Positions 8,780-17,139 of a stretch of 40,812 bases of DNA are shown here, piece by piece. Position numbers and translations under genes: made by a program. Where the stretch lies: assembly GCA_029260115.1 (NCBI GenBank), contig JAJDDW010000112.1, positions 1 to 40,812 on the forward strand. Reading direction: 5' to 3'. The notes under the pieces are model-generated. The model did not search any database and had not been told where the DNA came from. It saw only the letters and a list, made by a program, of their open reading frames with translations. This DNA is from Phycisphaerae bacterium (GTDB lineage Bacteria; Planctomycetota; Phycisphaerae; UBA1845). Positions within the stretch are counted from its first letter, which is position 1. Each line of letters starts with the position of its first letter.

Positions 8780-11467
8780 TTACATGCAGGCCAATTCAAA
8801 ATCTCGGTCGGCGTTGGAGAAACGATCTGCACCGGATTTCATGCAAATATCATCACCAAGCTCGTAGGCTAACAGCTCGAATTGTGCCTGGCATCGAAGA
8901 AATGAATCAACGATGTTCGGGTCAAATTGTGTACCACGCATCTCAAGTATGATTGATCGGGCCCTTTCGTGAGGCATGGACTTTTTATACACCCGTTTCG
9001 TCGTCAAGGCGTCATACACGTCAGCCAGCGAGGCTATCCGTGCAGACAGAGGGATATCTTCCCCCTCTAATTCTTTGGGGTAACCATTTCCATTCCACCA
9101 TTCGTGATGAGCGCTAGCCACTTGCTCAGCCATGTTCAAAAATGATACATCCGGTGCGCGTTCGATGACGGAATGGATGGTGGCGGCCCCAACCTCTGCG
9201 TGCGTACGCATGATGGCCATTTCCTCGTCTGTGAGTCTACCTGGTTTATTGAGTATGTAGTCTGGAACAGCGACTTTTCCAATATCATGAAGTGGCACCG
9301 CCCGGCGCATATCGCGAATAAACTGATCGGTAATCGCTGATGCGTATTGCGGTAACACGCGGAGGTCTTCTGCCAGTAGTTGACAAAATTGCATGACGCG
9401 ATCGAGGTGCTTGCCGGTATCAGAATCTCGATACTCCGCGAGCTTCGCCATGGCAAAAACGATGGAGTCACGAGCTTCGTCGCGCGATCTTCTGGTTAAA
9501 CGCTCCTCAAGGGCTTCGGCAGAAATACTGGCCACGAGGTCTAGGTACTCTAATTCTGCTAGTGAAAACGTCCCCCCCCCTGGCCTGCCTGATGCAATGA
9601 GAATACCAACATGCGACGCTGAAGTTAGCAACGGTTTGCAAATGGCAGGGCCGCTAGCGAACATGCCCATGGGGTCGCTACCTGCGAAGTCTTTGATCTC
9701 CTGCGTGGTTTGCAATACGACGGCTGAATGCCCCGCTAACACTTTGGCTATGTTGGAACCGTTCTTGATCGGCGGCAATTTTTTCTTGGCATCTACATTT
9801 AGGCCAACCGAGCAAATGACAGATAAGTCCCCCCCGCCTTTTGGCGCTAACGCGATGACAATTCTTCGGCAGCCAGAAAGCTCAGCCGTGATGGCAGCAG
9901 TCGTGCTGGCCACGGCGTCTAAGTTTGAAGATGATGCCAAGCCCTGACAGAACTCAAGTAGGATAGATAGTGCCCGGGCCTGGTCACCTCGAATCCTATT
10001 GCTATAGGACAGTTCTTTTTTGCTCCGGTACACATCCACCATATTTCGTATTTGTGTGACAAGCTCACGATGTTTGTAAGGCTTAGCGATATAAGCATGC
10101 ACGCCAGCCAATAATCCGGCTTCGATTGTATCAGTCCCTGACGCGCTACTGGCCATGATGATGGGAATGTCTCGCGCCTCTTCGTCTTGTTTCAATCGGC
10201 GGGTGCATTCGAGGCCATTTAGATTGGGCATTTCGTTGTCGAGTAAGATAGCGTCAGGTTGAAATTGCTTGATGCGATCGAAAGCCTCAAGTCCATCGCA
10301 AGCTTCGTCAATTTCAAAACCTTCATCTTCCAGCAACTTACGACAAAAAGCTCGAATAAATTGGTCGTCGTCGACGACCATGATACGTGGCCGCACCAAT
10401 AGTACCGAGCCAGGTCGGTTGGAATCCAAGTCTACAACTTCTTGCGACCCAGTATCAGAAAATTGGCGGTTCGCACGCTCACGGTCGGCCCGACACACAC
10501 GATTACGCCCAGTTTGCTTGGCGGCATATAACGCCATATCAGCTGCAATCATCAATTCATCTGGCGTGTTTAGCCACGACGATTTCCCTGCCACACCAAC
10601 GCTAACGGACATGCGAATATGTAGTTGTTGAATTTGTATGATATGGCTATCAATACTTCTTCGCATTTTCTCTGCCCAGGTAGAAGCGGCAGATTCATCC
10701 ATACCTTCTAGTATGATCAGAAATTCCTCGCCCCCAATGCGTGCCACTACCCCACCATCCATCTCCAGCAATTCTTTTGCGAGTACTTTTAGTACATGAT
10801 CTCCACCAGCATGCCCATAGGTGTCGTTAAATCTTTTGAAGTGATCAATATCGAGTATTAAACATGATAGCGGGCTTTGGTCTTGTTCTGATTGATGCCA
10901 ACTTGCGTGAAGTTTAACAATCGCTGCGCGACGGTTCATTAATCCCGTGAGCATGTCAGTGTTAGCTATTTGGTTAAGTTTTTCGTTGACATTCAGCAAT
11001 TTATCGTGAGAGACAGCCAACTCGGCATTGACCCGATGATTTTCCAAAGATTGACTATCTACGTCTGCTTGAAGGTCAATTATCCTCTTGGCCGCCCGCA
11101 ATCTAGCTACCAATTCCTTCGGTCGGATGGGCTTAGGGATAAATTCGTCGACGCCAGCCTCGAATGCTTCAACAACCCCTTTACCTCCGGATGCGACAGC
11201 GGTCATCAAGATGATATAACAACTGCGAATGCCATCGCTCTTGCGAATTTGTCGACACAACTCCATGCCATCCATGCCTGGCATTTTCCAGTCAGTAACT
11301 ACCACTGGATGATCTACTTCTCCGAGGACACGCATCGCCTCTTCGCCGCTGTGGGCTATGGTCACGATGTGCCCAGCTCGCGTCAGATATTCGTGGACCA
11401 GAATAGCTTGCGCCGGATCGTCATCGACGACAAGAATGCGCATGGGTGTGGAGGTCAAACTGGTCAT
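8780..11467 (-). CDS. Hybrid c-di-GMP protein REC-GGDEF-REC-GAF-HD-GYP
   Basis: 895 residues. Order: REC1 (about 9-125, phosphoacceptor D59 in VVVTDWKMP, K112); coiled-coil linker (about 130-168); GGDEF diguanylate cyclase (about 165-325, active motif GGEEF at 245-249); REC2 (about 360-478, D410 in AILLDNEMP); GAF-like sensor (about 500-655); HD-GYP phosphodiesterase (about 665-865, HDIGK at 727-731, HHEWWNGNGYP at 787-797). It can in principle both make and degrade cyclic-di-GMP under phosphorelay control. The inhibitory RxxD I-site before GGEEF is missing, so product inhibition is probably lost. No transmembrane segment; cytoplasmic. No histidine kinase gene is adjacent, so its phosphodonor is elsewhere. 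The length and two-receiver layout are unusual but domain calls are secure. Confidence 0.94.
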   Translation of the reverse strand: MTSLTSTPMRILVVDDDPAQAILVHEYLTRAGHIVTIAHSGEEAMRVLGEVDHPVVVTDWKMPGMDGMELCRQIRKSDGIRSCYIILMTAVASGGKGVVEAFEAGVDEFIPKPIRPKELVARLRAAKRIIDLQADVDSQSLENHRVNAELAVSHDKLLNVNEKLNQIANTDMLTGLMNRRAAIVKLHASWHQSEQDQSPLSCLILDIDHFKRFNDTYGHAGGDHVLKVLAKELLEMDGGVVARIGGEEFLIILEGMDESAASTWAEKMRRSIDSHIIQIQQLHIRMSVSVGVAGKSSWLNTPDELMIAADMALYAAKQTGRNRVCRADRERANRQFSDTGSQEVVDLDSNRPGSVLLVRPRIMVVDDDQFIRAFCRKLLEDEGFEIDEACDGLEAFDRIKQFQPDAILLDNEMPNLNGLECTRRLKQDEEARDIPIIMASSASGTDTIEAGLLAGVHAYIAKPYKHRELVTQIRNMVDVYRSKKELSYSNRIRGDQARALSILLEFCQGLASSSNLDAVASTTAAITAELSGCRRIVIALAPKGGGDLSVICSVGLNVDAKKKLPPIKNGSNIAKVLAGHSAVVLQTTQEIKDFAGSDPMGMFASGPAICKPLLTSASHVGILIASGRPGGGTFSLAELEYLDLVASISAEALEERLTRRSRDEARDSIVFAMAKLAEYRDSDTGKHLDRVMQFCQLLAEDLRVLPQYASAITDQFIRDMRRAVPLHDIGKVAVPDYILNKPGRLTDEEMAIMRTHAEVGAATIHSVIERAPDVSFLNMAEQVASAHHEWWNGNGYPKELEGEDIPLSARIASLADVYDALTTKRVYKKSMPHERARSIILEMRGTQFDPNIVDSFLRCQAQFELLAYELGDDICMKSGADRFSNADRDFELACM

Positions 11468-11932
11468 TTAGTGCCCGACTCTTCGTCTTAAAGATGGATG
11501 GCAACTGCCCGCATGTTGATTCGGCAACATGACGGGTGCAATACGAACATTACTTGTACATCGTCGAATCTGAACTGAAACTGAGTATTCGCGCCCCGCG
11601 GATAACGCATTATCGTACTAAACGTGAACTTGTAGCGTCCTGTAATAACTGCTCAATAATATGCCACCAAACTGATAAACCGCCTCTTAACTATCACCTT
11701 TCTAATCACTCATATTTTCGGTCGTTGCAGTAAGCGGAGTTATAAACGAGTAAGCGTCACTGCTCTCTGGGACTATGCTGATTACAAATTCTCCTACGCC
11801 CTATAATCGACATTTGTCGGTATTCGTGTTATCAATCTATATAACGAGTTAATGACTTTGTAGGCGGCTCCGTGTAACACGAGCGTGCGGGTCGCGCGAA
11901 ACGAAAAATTTGAGTGTAAGAGGAAGTCGAAT
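11468..11932. other. Intergenic gap, nothing recognised
   Basis: 465 bases between divergent genes (the c-di-GMP protein and the nucleotidyltransferase-like gene). It must contain both promoters, but I could not single out convincing boxes. Short open frames here have no ribosome-binding site or protein-like composition. Confidence 0.5.
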
Positions 11933-12655
11933 ATGGCCACAGCCCCAGTTTCACAACAATTAGCCCCTTCCATGGTAGAGGCTGCGAACCAATACGAGCG
12001 GGTTATCCGTGAAGTCATTGGCCAAGCCGCCGTATCGCTGACGCTGTATGGCCGAGTGACCACGCCGGCGTTCGATGAGCGGCGGCACACTGCGCGGAGC
12101 GTTCTCTTACTTAAACAGATCGATTTGGGCACCTTACAACAGCTAGCCAAGCATGGTGTGGCCCTGGGTAAGCTCAAGTTTGCCGCCCCTGTCATCATGA
12201 CCACAGAATATATCAAGGAATCGCTCGATACTTTCCCGCTCGAGCTTCTCGAAATAGCTTCAACCGGGAACATCCTATTCGGAGATAACCACTTTGCTGA
12301 TCTAACTTTCGAGGATTCCCACATACGCTTACAGACCGAAAGAGAGCTGAAAACCTCGCTGATTGGCATGCGTCAAGGCTTGCTGGCTTCTACAGGTCAG
12401 GAAAAATTGCTTGGTGCCCTGGTGATGGATATTGGCGAAGGTCTCCTGCGACCAATTCGTGGCCTGCTTTGGTTGCAAGGCCACCGTGAAACGATGGATG
12501 TCGAGACCATGCTCTCGAAAACAGAAATCGTGGTCGCAGCTAAAATTAACGGAGTACGATCCGCGCTTAATCCGTCGGAACCACATGGGTGGAAAGAATT
12601 CGAGCAGCTCTACGCTGATGCCGAATCGCTAGGAAAGTTGACCAATGATCTATAG
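11933..12655 (+). CDS. Nucleotidyltransferase-fold-like protein (degenerate), first of TPM/LemA set
   Basis: 240 residues from the ATG at 11933, preceded by AAGAGGAAG; an earlier ATG at 11885 adds 16 residues without a good site. The segment VSLTLYGRVTTPAFDERRHTARSVLLL resembles the first strand and active loop of pol-beta-type nucleotidyltransferases (normally GSxARG...D.D), but the Gly-Ser and the Asp pair are not kept, so it is probably not active as such. Later parts (PVIMTTEYIKESLDTFPLELLEI, LRLQTERELKTSLIGMRQGLL) resemble the helical substrate-binding half of such proteins. The stop overlaps the next gene by 11 bases, indicating one transcript with the TPM and LemA genes. The role is unknown; assignment rests on weak fold resemblance. 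Confidence 0.65.
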   Translation: MATAPVSQQLAPSMVEAANQYERVIREVIGQAAVSLTLYGRVTTPAFDERRHTARSVLLLKQIDLGTLQQLAKHGVALGKLKFAAPVIMTTEYIKESLDTFPLELLEIASTGNILFGDNHFADLTFEDSHIRLQTERELKTSLIGMRQGLLASTGQEKLLGALVMDIGEGLLRPIRGLLWLQGHRETMDVETMLSKTEIVVAAKINGVRSALNPSEPHGWKEFEQLYADAESLGKLTNDL

Positions 12656-13475
12656 CCTACGCATAGTCATAGCTTGGATGATGTTCTCATTGGCGATGCT
12701 CAGTGCCACAGCCATTGCAGAGGTCACAATTCCGGATACAGGCGCATACGTTGTAGACCAAGCCGGACTTATCTCTGCGGATGTGGAGCGGCAACTTGAT
12801 ACGTGGCTACGCGAGTTAGAGCGCAAGACTACGGCGCAGGTTAAAGTGCTTACGGCTTCAACTACTGATGGGGAGGACTATCAGGAGTTTGGCATGCGAC
12901 ATGCCGAGCTATGGAAGCTTGGTAAGAAAGGTAAGGACAATGGCGCACTCATTGTGCTTATCCCCAAAAAACCTGGACAAAAAGGCGACGTATTTGTTCA
13001 TACCGGATATGGAATCGAACCTATTCTGCCTGATTCATGGTGCGGTACGCTAGCTAGAAAAACGCGCGATAAATACTTCAAAACAGGCCATATCAGCGAC
13101 GGCATGCTGGTACTAACCGTAAGCGTCGCAAATAAAATAGCTGATGAGGCGAATGTAAAGCTGACCGGCATCCCGAACTACAGGCATAGCGGGCGGCGCG
13201 GTGGCGGTGGCATAGTATGTGGAGGGCTGCTGCCGTTCATTATCATGATTATCATCATGTCGTCGTCGAATCGCCGGGGCCGACATCGCTCTCATTGGGG
13301 CGGCGGCGGTTTTTTACAGGCGATGGTTGTCGGTAGCCTGCTCAGCAGAACACTAGGCGGTGGCCGATCTTCTTGGGGAGGTGGCGGCGGATTCGGTGGT
13401 GGCGGTTTTGGCGGCGGCGGATCGTTCGGTGGTGGCGGCGGATTTGGTGGAGGTGGCGGTGGTGCTAGCTGGTAA
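12645..13475 (+). CDS. TPM-domain membrane protein with Gly-rich tail
   Basis: 276 residues. Signal peptide 1-25 (SLAMLSATAIAEV), then a TPM domain (about 30-165: GAYVVDQAGLISADVERQLDTWLRELERKTTAQVKVLT, GKDNGALIVLIPKK, VFVHTGYGIEPILPD), a transmembrane helix (about 195-210) and a long Gly/Phe/Ser tail ending GGGGASW, as typical for this family. TPM domains have been linked to photosystem II repair phosphatases in plants and to membrane quality control in bacteria; the bacterial function is not settled. It overlaps the gene before it by 11 bases and the next gene starts inside its tail, so the three are translationally linked. The Gly-rich repeats make the opposite strand look like a proline-rich frame, which is an artefact. 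Confidence 0.9.
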   Translation: MIYSLRIVIAWMMFSLAMLSATAIAEVTIPDTGAYVVDQAGLISADVERQLDTWLRELERKTTAQVKVLTASTTDGEDYQEFGMRHAELWKLGKKGKDNGALIVLIPKKPGQKGDVFVHTGYGIEPILPDSWCGTLARKTRDKYFKTGHISDGMLVLTVSVANKIADEANVKLTGIPNYRHSGRRGGGGIVCGGLLPFIIMIIIMSSSNRRGRHRSHWGGGGFLQAMVVGSLLSRTLGGGRSSWGGGGGFGGGGFGGGGSFGGGGGFGGGGGGASW

Positions 13476-14148
13476 TAAATGCGATCAATGTGGATCAACC
13501 CTCGCTCGTAAGGCGAGCTTCTGTCCATCATGTGGCGCTCAAATAAAAAAAGTCGGAGGAAGCGATATGAAAATCGGAAAAGTATTACTCATTATGTTTG
13601 GCTCGCTCTTTCTTGGCTGTGCGGTCATCGGCGGATGCGTCTATAACGGCTACAATAAAGCGGTAGCTCTGGATGAAAACGTCAGTAGTTCTTGGGCACA
13701 AGTTGAAAATCAATTACAACGGCGTTTCGAACTGATTCCTAATCTAGTTGAAACCGTCAAAGGCGTAGCCGGTCATGAGAAAGAGGTCTTCCTTGGCATC
13801 GCCAAAGCAAGAGAGTCCTATTTCCAGGCTAAGTCAACAGGTGATAAAGCAAAATCCGCCAGCGCGTTTGGCTCTGCGCTTTCTCGCCTGCTTGTCTTAA
13901 AAGAAACGTATCCGCAACTGAAAGCCAATGAAAACTTCTTGAAGCTTCAAGATTCAATCGAAGGTACAGAAAACCGCTTGGGCGTTGAACGCAAGCGCTA
14001 CAACGACGCCGTAAAACAGTTGAACACCTTCACGCGAAAACTTTTAGGTCGATTTTATGCCGGCCTAGCCAGCGTAGAAAAAGCAGAATACTTCGAAGTG
14101 TCCGACGCGGCCAAAGAAACGCCGAAAGTAGATTTCAGTAACGGCTAA
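13462..14148 (+). CDS. LemA-family protein with N-terminal zinc ribbon
   Basis: Proposed start is the GTG at 13462, 7 bases after GGAGGT (13449-13454), inside the end of the TPM gene; it gives 228 residues. The first 33 form a zinc ribbon (CDQC...CPSC, then GAQI). A transmembrane helix follows (KVLLIMFGSLFLGCAVIGG) and then the LemA helical bundle: NGYNKAVALDENVSSSWAQ, VENQLQRRFELIPNLVETVKG, YNDAVKQLNTFTRKLLGRF. A second, very good start exists at 13567 (GGAGGA before ATG-AAA-ATC) that yields ordinary LemA without the ribbon, so two forms may be made. The topology would leave the ribbon in the cytoplasm and LemA outside. LemA is often next to TPM genes; its function is unclear. Confidence 0.9.
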   Translation: MLAGNKCDQCGSTLARKASFCPSCGAQIKKVGGSDMKIGKVLLIMFGSLFLGCAVIGGCVYNGYNKAVALDENVSSSWAQVENQLQRRFELIPNLVETVKGVAGHEKEVFLGIAKARESYFQAKSTGDKAKSASAFGSALSRLLVLKETYPQLKANENFLKLQDSIEGTENRLGVERKRYNDAVKQLNTFTRKLLGRFYAGLASVEKAEYFEVSDAAKETPKVDFSNG

Positions 14149-14166
14149 CATACATCCTCCGCCGAG

Positions 14167-14188
14167 CCGCGGGCTTCAGCCCGCGCGG
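14167..14188. repeat. GCTTCAGC palindrome, copy 1
   Basis: A 22-bp element with CGCGGGC (14168-14174) pairing with GCCCGCG (14179-14185) around TTCA. It follows the LemA stop by 18 bases. Copies of the same design occur at 28643-28664 and 20505-20526, and a weaker one at about 17047-17068. Such palindromes are common between planctomycete genes. Confidence 0.75.
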
Positions 14189-14725
14189 AGCCAAGAACGG
14201 CTTTAGCACGAACTTTCGGATTGACTCAACAATAGCCTGCCTGCCGTGAGGAGATATGCTACAGCGGTGGTATCATGACTGCGGCGGCCAAAAGACGTAA
14301 TCATCCGAGCCGGTTTTTTCATCGGGCCTATCTTCCCACCGACGTGAATGAATGCCACCGTGATCAACCAAATTGTGCCGTCAACACAACAGCCTACTGT
14401 CAGCATGGGGGACGAGTTGCTTTCTAGTGTCCACCACCCGCCGCTGAGAGAGTGATAGCTATTCGCGAACGGCAGGTAATAAGTCGCACAACGAAATTAT
14501 CAAGTCAAACTCGCCGTAATCCCTATAACCATTCGTGCATTCATTTATGGGCGGGAAACGTATGCCGCTGGCCATCTCACCCTGCAGCCTCGCATAAAGT
14601 TGATTACCGGCTGCGAATGGTCCAGTAATCTTACGGCGCAAAAAAGTAAAAAAAACAACAGAAATCCGCCGGAACCGTGCATACGATGGTAAGGAAATTC
14701 TAGTTACCAGAAGGGGAAGACAGAG
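14189..14725. other. Intergenic gap without a convincing gene
   Basis: More than 500 bases. Two minus-strand open frames (about 14203-14406 and 14459-14641) lack ribosome-binding sites and recognisable domains. Near the right end is an A-rich stretch (about 14640-14660) that may be part of the promoter for the next small gene. It could hold decayed sequence. Confidence 0.5.
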
Positions 14726-15013
14726 ATGTCATCAGAATACAATAAATCATCTAACGACATAGCGTTCGAATGGCTAACCGAGCCAGGTTCTGTGCAGGCC
14801 GCACAATTAGAGTTGGCCATGCGGCACTACGACAAGCCAGTATACGAGCCGGAAGATGTCGGCGCACATTTACTGAAAGCCCTATCGATGCCCATGGCCG
14901 GCTTCACGCATGGCACGACTAAGATCGACATAGCATCGCTAGCCATCGCAGTCATTACCTACGCAAGTACAATGGGTTGGGATGTCGTAGAAGAAATTGG
15001 ACGGCCAAACTAA
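14726..15013 (+). CDS. Small hypothetical protein, 95 aa
   Basis: A small soluble protein, acidic overall, with GGGGAAG about 10 bases before its ATG. It begins MSSEYNKSSNDIAFEWLTEP and has a helical middle (AAQLELAMRHYDKP) and a C-terminal helix (IDIASLAIAVITYASTMGW). No cysteine motif, signal peptide or known domain is seen. It is isolated, with a convergent membrane-protein gene 67 bases on. The base composition fits its neighbours and the frame is clean, which is the main support. Function unknown. Confidence 0.6.
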   Translation: MSSEYNKSSNDIAFEWLTEPGSVQAAQLELAMRHYDKPVYEPEDVGAHLLKALSMPMAGFTHGTTKIDIASLAIAVITYASTMGWDVVEEIGRPN

Positions 15014-15080
15014 CTCAGGCTGTCGATTCCCCTTCTACGCGTTGCATCAGCATTCGCGACATCCGGGGTATCGTTCCGGC

Positions 15081-16064
15081 CTACAGACCTTCCCCCGCCG
15101 TCGCCGCCCAGAGTTCATCCAACGTAGGTTCATCACCGCATTCCGGACAACGGGTTCCGCGCAGACCTGTTAGCAGATAGCCGCACTGTAAACATTTTGG
15201 CGTCATACCGTTAACACCCGACGCGATTTTCATTGGCCAATAACGAACGGTGCCCGCCATCCATATTCCCCAGCCGATGACCGGGATGAAATAGAATATG
15301 GTATCAAGGAATGAATGCCATTTGCCTGATATCAAAATGCCTAGGCTAGGCACTACCATGAGCGCCATAGCCCACAGCACAGTCTTCCATAATACACGTT
15401 GAGACCATGCAACAGCCCCCCACCAAATCCGTAGCCAAATGAGGACCGTTAACGTCGCAACTAGGGTGTACACACAGACAAAGGCCCGCGACTCTGAAAT
15501 TCCAAATAATTCATCGAAAGCAAAAAATGAGATAAAAAATATCCCAAACATTGCGGGCAATATGCCAATAGATGCCACGACACGTACCACATTTTCAGGT
15601 AGACGACGATTACTGATCTGCCCACTATCAGAAACTTTTTTCATGTGTCGCCTTTCCCAAATCCACCAGACCCAGACGGAAACCCAAATCCAAACACCTA
15701 CACCTACCTGAAATTGACTCAGTCGAAGCTCCTGATCCACGCACCCGCTATTCCACAAGGCTTGTCCATAAACAATTTGAACGAAAGGAATGAAGCTCAC
15801 GATGGCCGTTAACCATTTTCGGCCAAGTGTCCATACGATGACTTTGCGCCAAATGGCGATGATCGCTGCGACCCACATCAACGCGGAAAAAAAGTTAGAC
15901 CATCCGATGTTATCAATTAGCCTTCTTCCAAAAAAATCGACGCTGGCAACTGTGCCAATGGCTGCCAGCATTGGCACGATAGGTATAAGCACCAGCGAAT
16001 AGACTAACCGCCGGGTGTTATCCCCCACGCGATATCCTGCTTTGATACCCTTCGCCTCATCCAT
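15081..16064 (-). CDS. Polytopic membrane protein with C-terminal CxxCGYxL zinc ribbon
   Basis: 327 residues with about seven to eight hydrophobic helices (for example LVYSLVLIPIVPMLAAIGTV, FFSALMWVAAIIAIW, VWIWVSVWVWWIW, MFGIFFISFFAFD, TLVATLTVLIWLRIWW, VLWAMALMVVPSLGIL). The tail carries a zinc ribbon, CLQCGYLLTGL...CPECGDEP (about 290-314), a signature spread through planctomycetal membrane proteins. Here the ribbon is at the C-terminus; in the gene at 37434 it is at the N-terminus. No transporter or enzyme motif is visible. The start has no strong ribosome-binding site. Function unknown. Confidence 0.8.
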   Translation of the reverse strand: MDEAKGIKAGYRVGDNTRRLVYSLVLIPIVPMLAAIGTVASVDFFGRRLIDNIGWSNFFSALMWVAAIIAIWRKVIVWTLGRKWLTAIVSFIPFVQIVYGQALWNSGCVDQELRLSQFQVGVGVWIWVSVWVWWIWERRHMKKVSDSGQISNRRLPENVVRVVASIGILPAMFGIFFISFFAFDELFGISESRAFVCVYTLVATLTVLIWLRIWWGAVAWSQRVLWKTVLWAMALMVVPSLGILISGKWHSFLDTIFYFIPVIGWGIWMAGTVRYWPMKIASGVNGMTPKCLQCGYLLTGLRGTRCPECGDEPTLDELWAATAGEGL

Positions 16065-16137
16065 ATCCAGCTCATGAATTCCGTCAAAATCGCTTCAAAC
16101 TTGCCCGTCTACCCAGCCGACCATAACATCATAGGCT

Positions 16138-16815
16138 ATGAAGTACAGGCAATACAAATTGGGCAAGCCAATCACAAAAAGGCGGCGATATTCGAAGCTA
16201 GCTTTGGCTTTGGCAATATGCCTGAGCATATGTCTACCCGCATGCCAGCCTGAGAACACTGCGGCGAAAATTCCAACGACCACAACGACTGTTCCATCGC
16301 CACCACCACCAAGCGAGGTGCTCATCTTCCCATCTGAAATGCACGTAGACGATCAGACTTTAAACCAATTCGTCACCGAAGCTATGCAAACTTGCATCAC
16401 AGGCGAATATGATGCGTTTCGTCTTCTGTGGAGCGCTCGTGAAGAACCGATGGCCCGCGGTGACTTCGATAAAGGCTGGAAAGCCATCGAAGAAATCCGC
16501 GTCCTCGCGCTGGAAAAAGTGAGGTTAGCCCCGGAAAAAGATCAAATATCTCAAACGCCAGAGCTGGTCTATGCGCTATATGCGAAAGTGAACCTAAACG
16601 CCGATCTCATATCGCCTCAGCAAAAACCTGAGCGCGATGCAATTTCGATGATCGTTCACGAACAGGGAAAATGGCGCATGGCCAAGGCGCCCAAGAAAAT
16701 GCGCCATTGGCTAAAAACCCTAGTCGCGCCAACAGCCACTGACACGACTGCAAAACCTGCCCAAGCCGTGAGCCAAACCACGCCTATCACTACGCCGACG
16801 AACATGCCAGATTGA
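16138..16815 (+). CDS. Putative lipoprotein of unknown function
   Basis: 225 residues. A basic N-end (TKRRRY) precedes a hydrophobic stretch and the lipobox LPAC (KLALALAICLSICLPACQPE), so it should be a lipid-anchored exported protein. A Thr/Pro linker (IPTTTTTVPSPPPPSE) leads to a compact domain (about 70-195) with CITGEYDAFRLLWSAREEP and a final hydrophilic Thr/Pro-rich tail. The middle part loosely resembles small alpha/beta folds that read out with KWRMAKAP near the end (NTF2-like proteins often show this), but I cannot establish homology. It is divergent from the zinc-ribbon membrane protein. Confidence 0.7.
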   Translation: MKYRQYKLGKPITKRRRYSKLALALAICLSICLPACQPENTAAKIPTTTTTVPSPPPPSEVLIFPSEMHVDDQTLNQFVTEAMQTCITGEYDAFRLLWSAREEPMARGDFDKGWKAIEEIRVLALEKVRLAPEKDQISQTPELVYALYAKVNLNADLISPQQKPERDAISMIVHEQGKWRMAKAPKKMRHWLKTLVAPTATDTTAKPAQAVSQTTPITTPTNMPD

Positions 16816-16955
16816 GTCGCGTTTCATTTTCATGGCCATCGCGCGGATCAAATGAAATCTACGTTGTCAAGGAAAATCTGCGCTAAATTTCACATCATGA
16901 AATCGTAGGAATCGTCTGAGAATTGTGTACTGCGCGCGGATACGAACGTTTCGCA

Positions 16956-17002
16956 CAAGAAAATATTTTTTTCTTGCAATTGCATGCGCAATAGTACATA
17001 GT
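16956..17002 (+). promoter_or_regulatory. Dyad-rich putative promoter/operator
   Basis: An 8-bp inverted repeat CAAGAAAA/TTTTCTTG (16956-16963, 16969-16976) is followed by a perfect ATTGC-ATGC-GCAAT dyad (16979-16992). TTGCAA (16974-16979) and CATAGT (16997-17002) are 17 bases apart, giving a possible promoter firing towards the structured stretch that follows. A similar GAAAATAT..TTTTC plus TTGCAA arrangement precedes the hemerythrin-like gene (25453-25474). Confidence 0.45.
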
Positions 17003-17046
17003 AAAGTTGAGGCCCTTGGCCTAGTGTTGGGCAAAACTAGTTCAAC

Positions 17047-17068
17047 ACCGCTACGAGCTGAAGCTCCA
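17047..17068 (-). repeat. GCTTCAGC palindrome, degenerate copy
   Basis: On the minus strand GGAGCTTCAGCTC carries the same GCTTCAGC core as the copies at 14167, 20505 and 28643, with a partly conserved AGCGG end. It overlaps the candidate small RNA. Confidence 0.4.
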
Positions 17069-17117
17069 TGACCGGCGGCGATTCCGGGTCGCGTGCTAAT
17101 CGGATGGGGCTTCTTTT
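17060..17117 (+). terminator. Long-stem terminator-like hairpin
   Basis: GAAGCTCC (17060-17067) pairs with GGGGCTTC (17106-17113), with one G-U pair; an inner GACCGG/CCGGGTC stem helps fold the arm. TTTT follows on the plus strand only, so it would stop plus-strand transcription before it runs into phaB. Confidence 0.45.
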
Positions 17118-17139
17118 ATGCGCGGTCCGAACGTGGGCC

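Larger units (their letters stand above)
17005..17117 (+). ncRNA. Candidate small structured RNA
   Basis: No gene lies here, but the plus strand can fold along its length: AGGCC/GGCCT around CTT (about 17010-17022), CTAGT/ACTAG or the competing GTGTTG/CAACAC, GAGC/GCTC around TGAA, and a closing stem GAAGCTCC (17060-17067) with GGGGCTTC (17106-17113) followed by TTTT. A promoter-like sequence with a TTGC/GCAA dyad lies directly upstream. The far end is 23 bases from the 3' end of phaB on the other strand. It matches no RNA family I know (not 4.5S, tmRNA, RNase P or tRNA). Expression is not shown; this is inference from structure. Confidence 0.35.

Noticed and set aside
11536..11733. 65-codon frame in the gap before the TPM set
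   Set aside because: No ribosome-binding site, unusual composition, no conserved feature.
13292..13531. Proline-rich frame opposite the TPM tail
   Set aside because: It is the mirror of the Gly-rich codons; no ribosome-binding site or domain.
14203..14641. Two minus-strand frames as genes
   Set aside because: No start signals, no domain; composition not protein-like.
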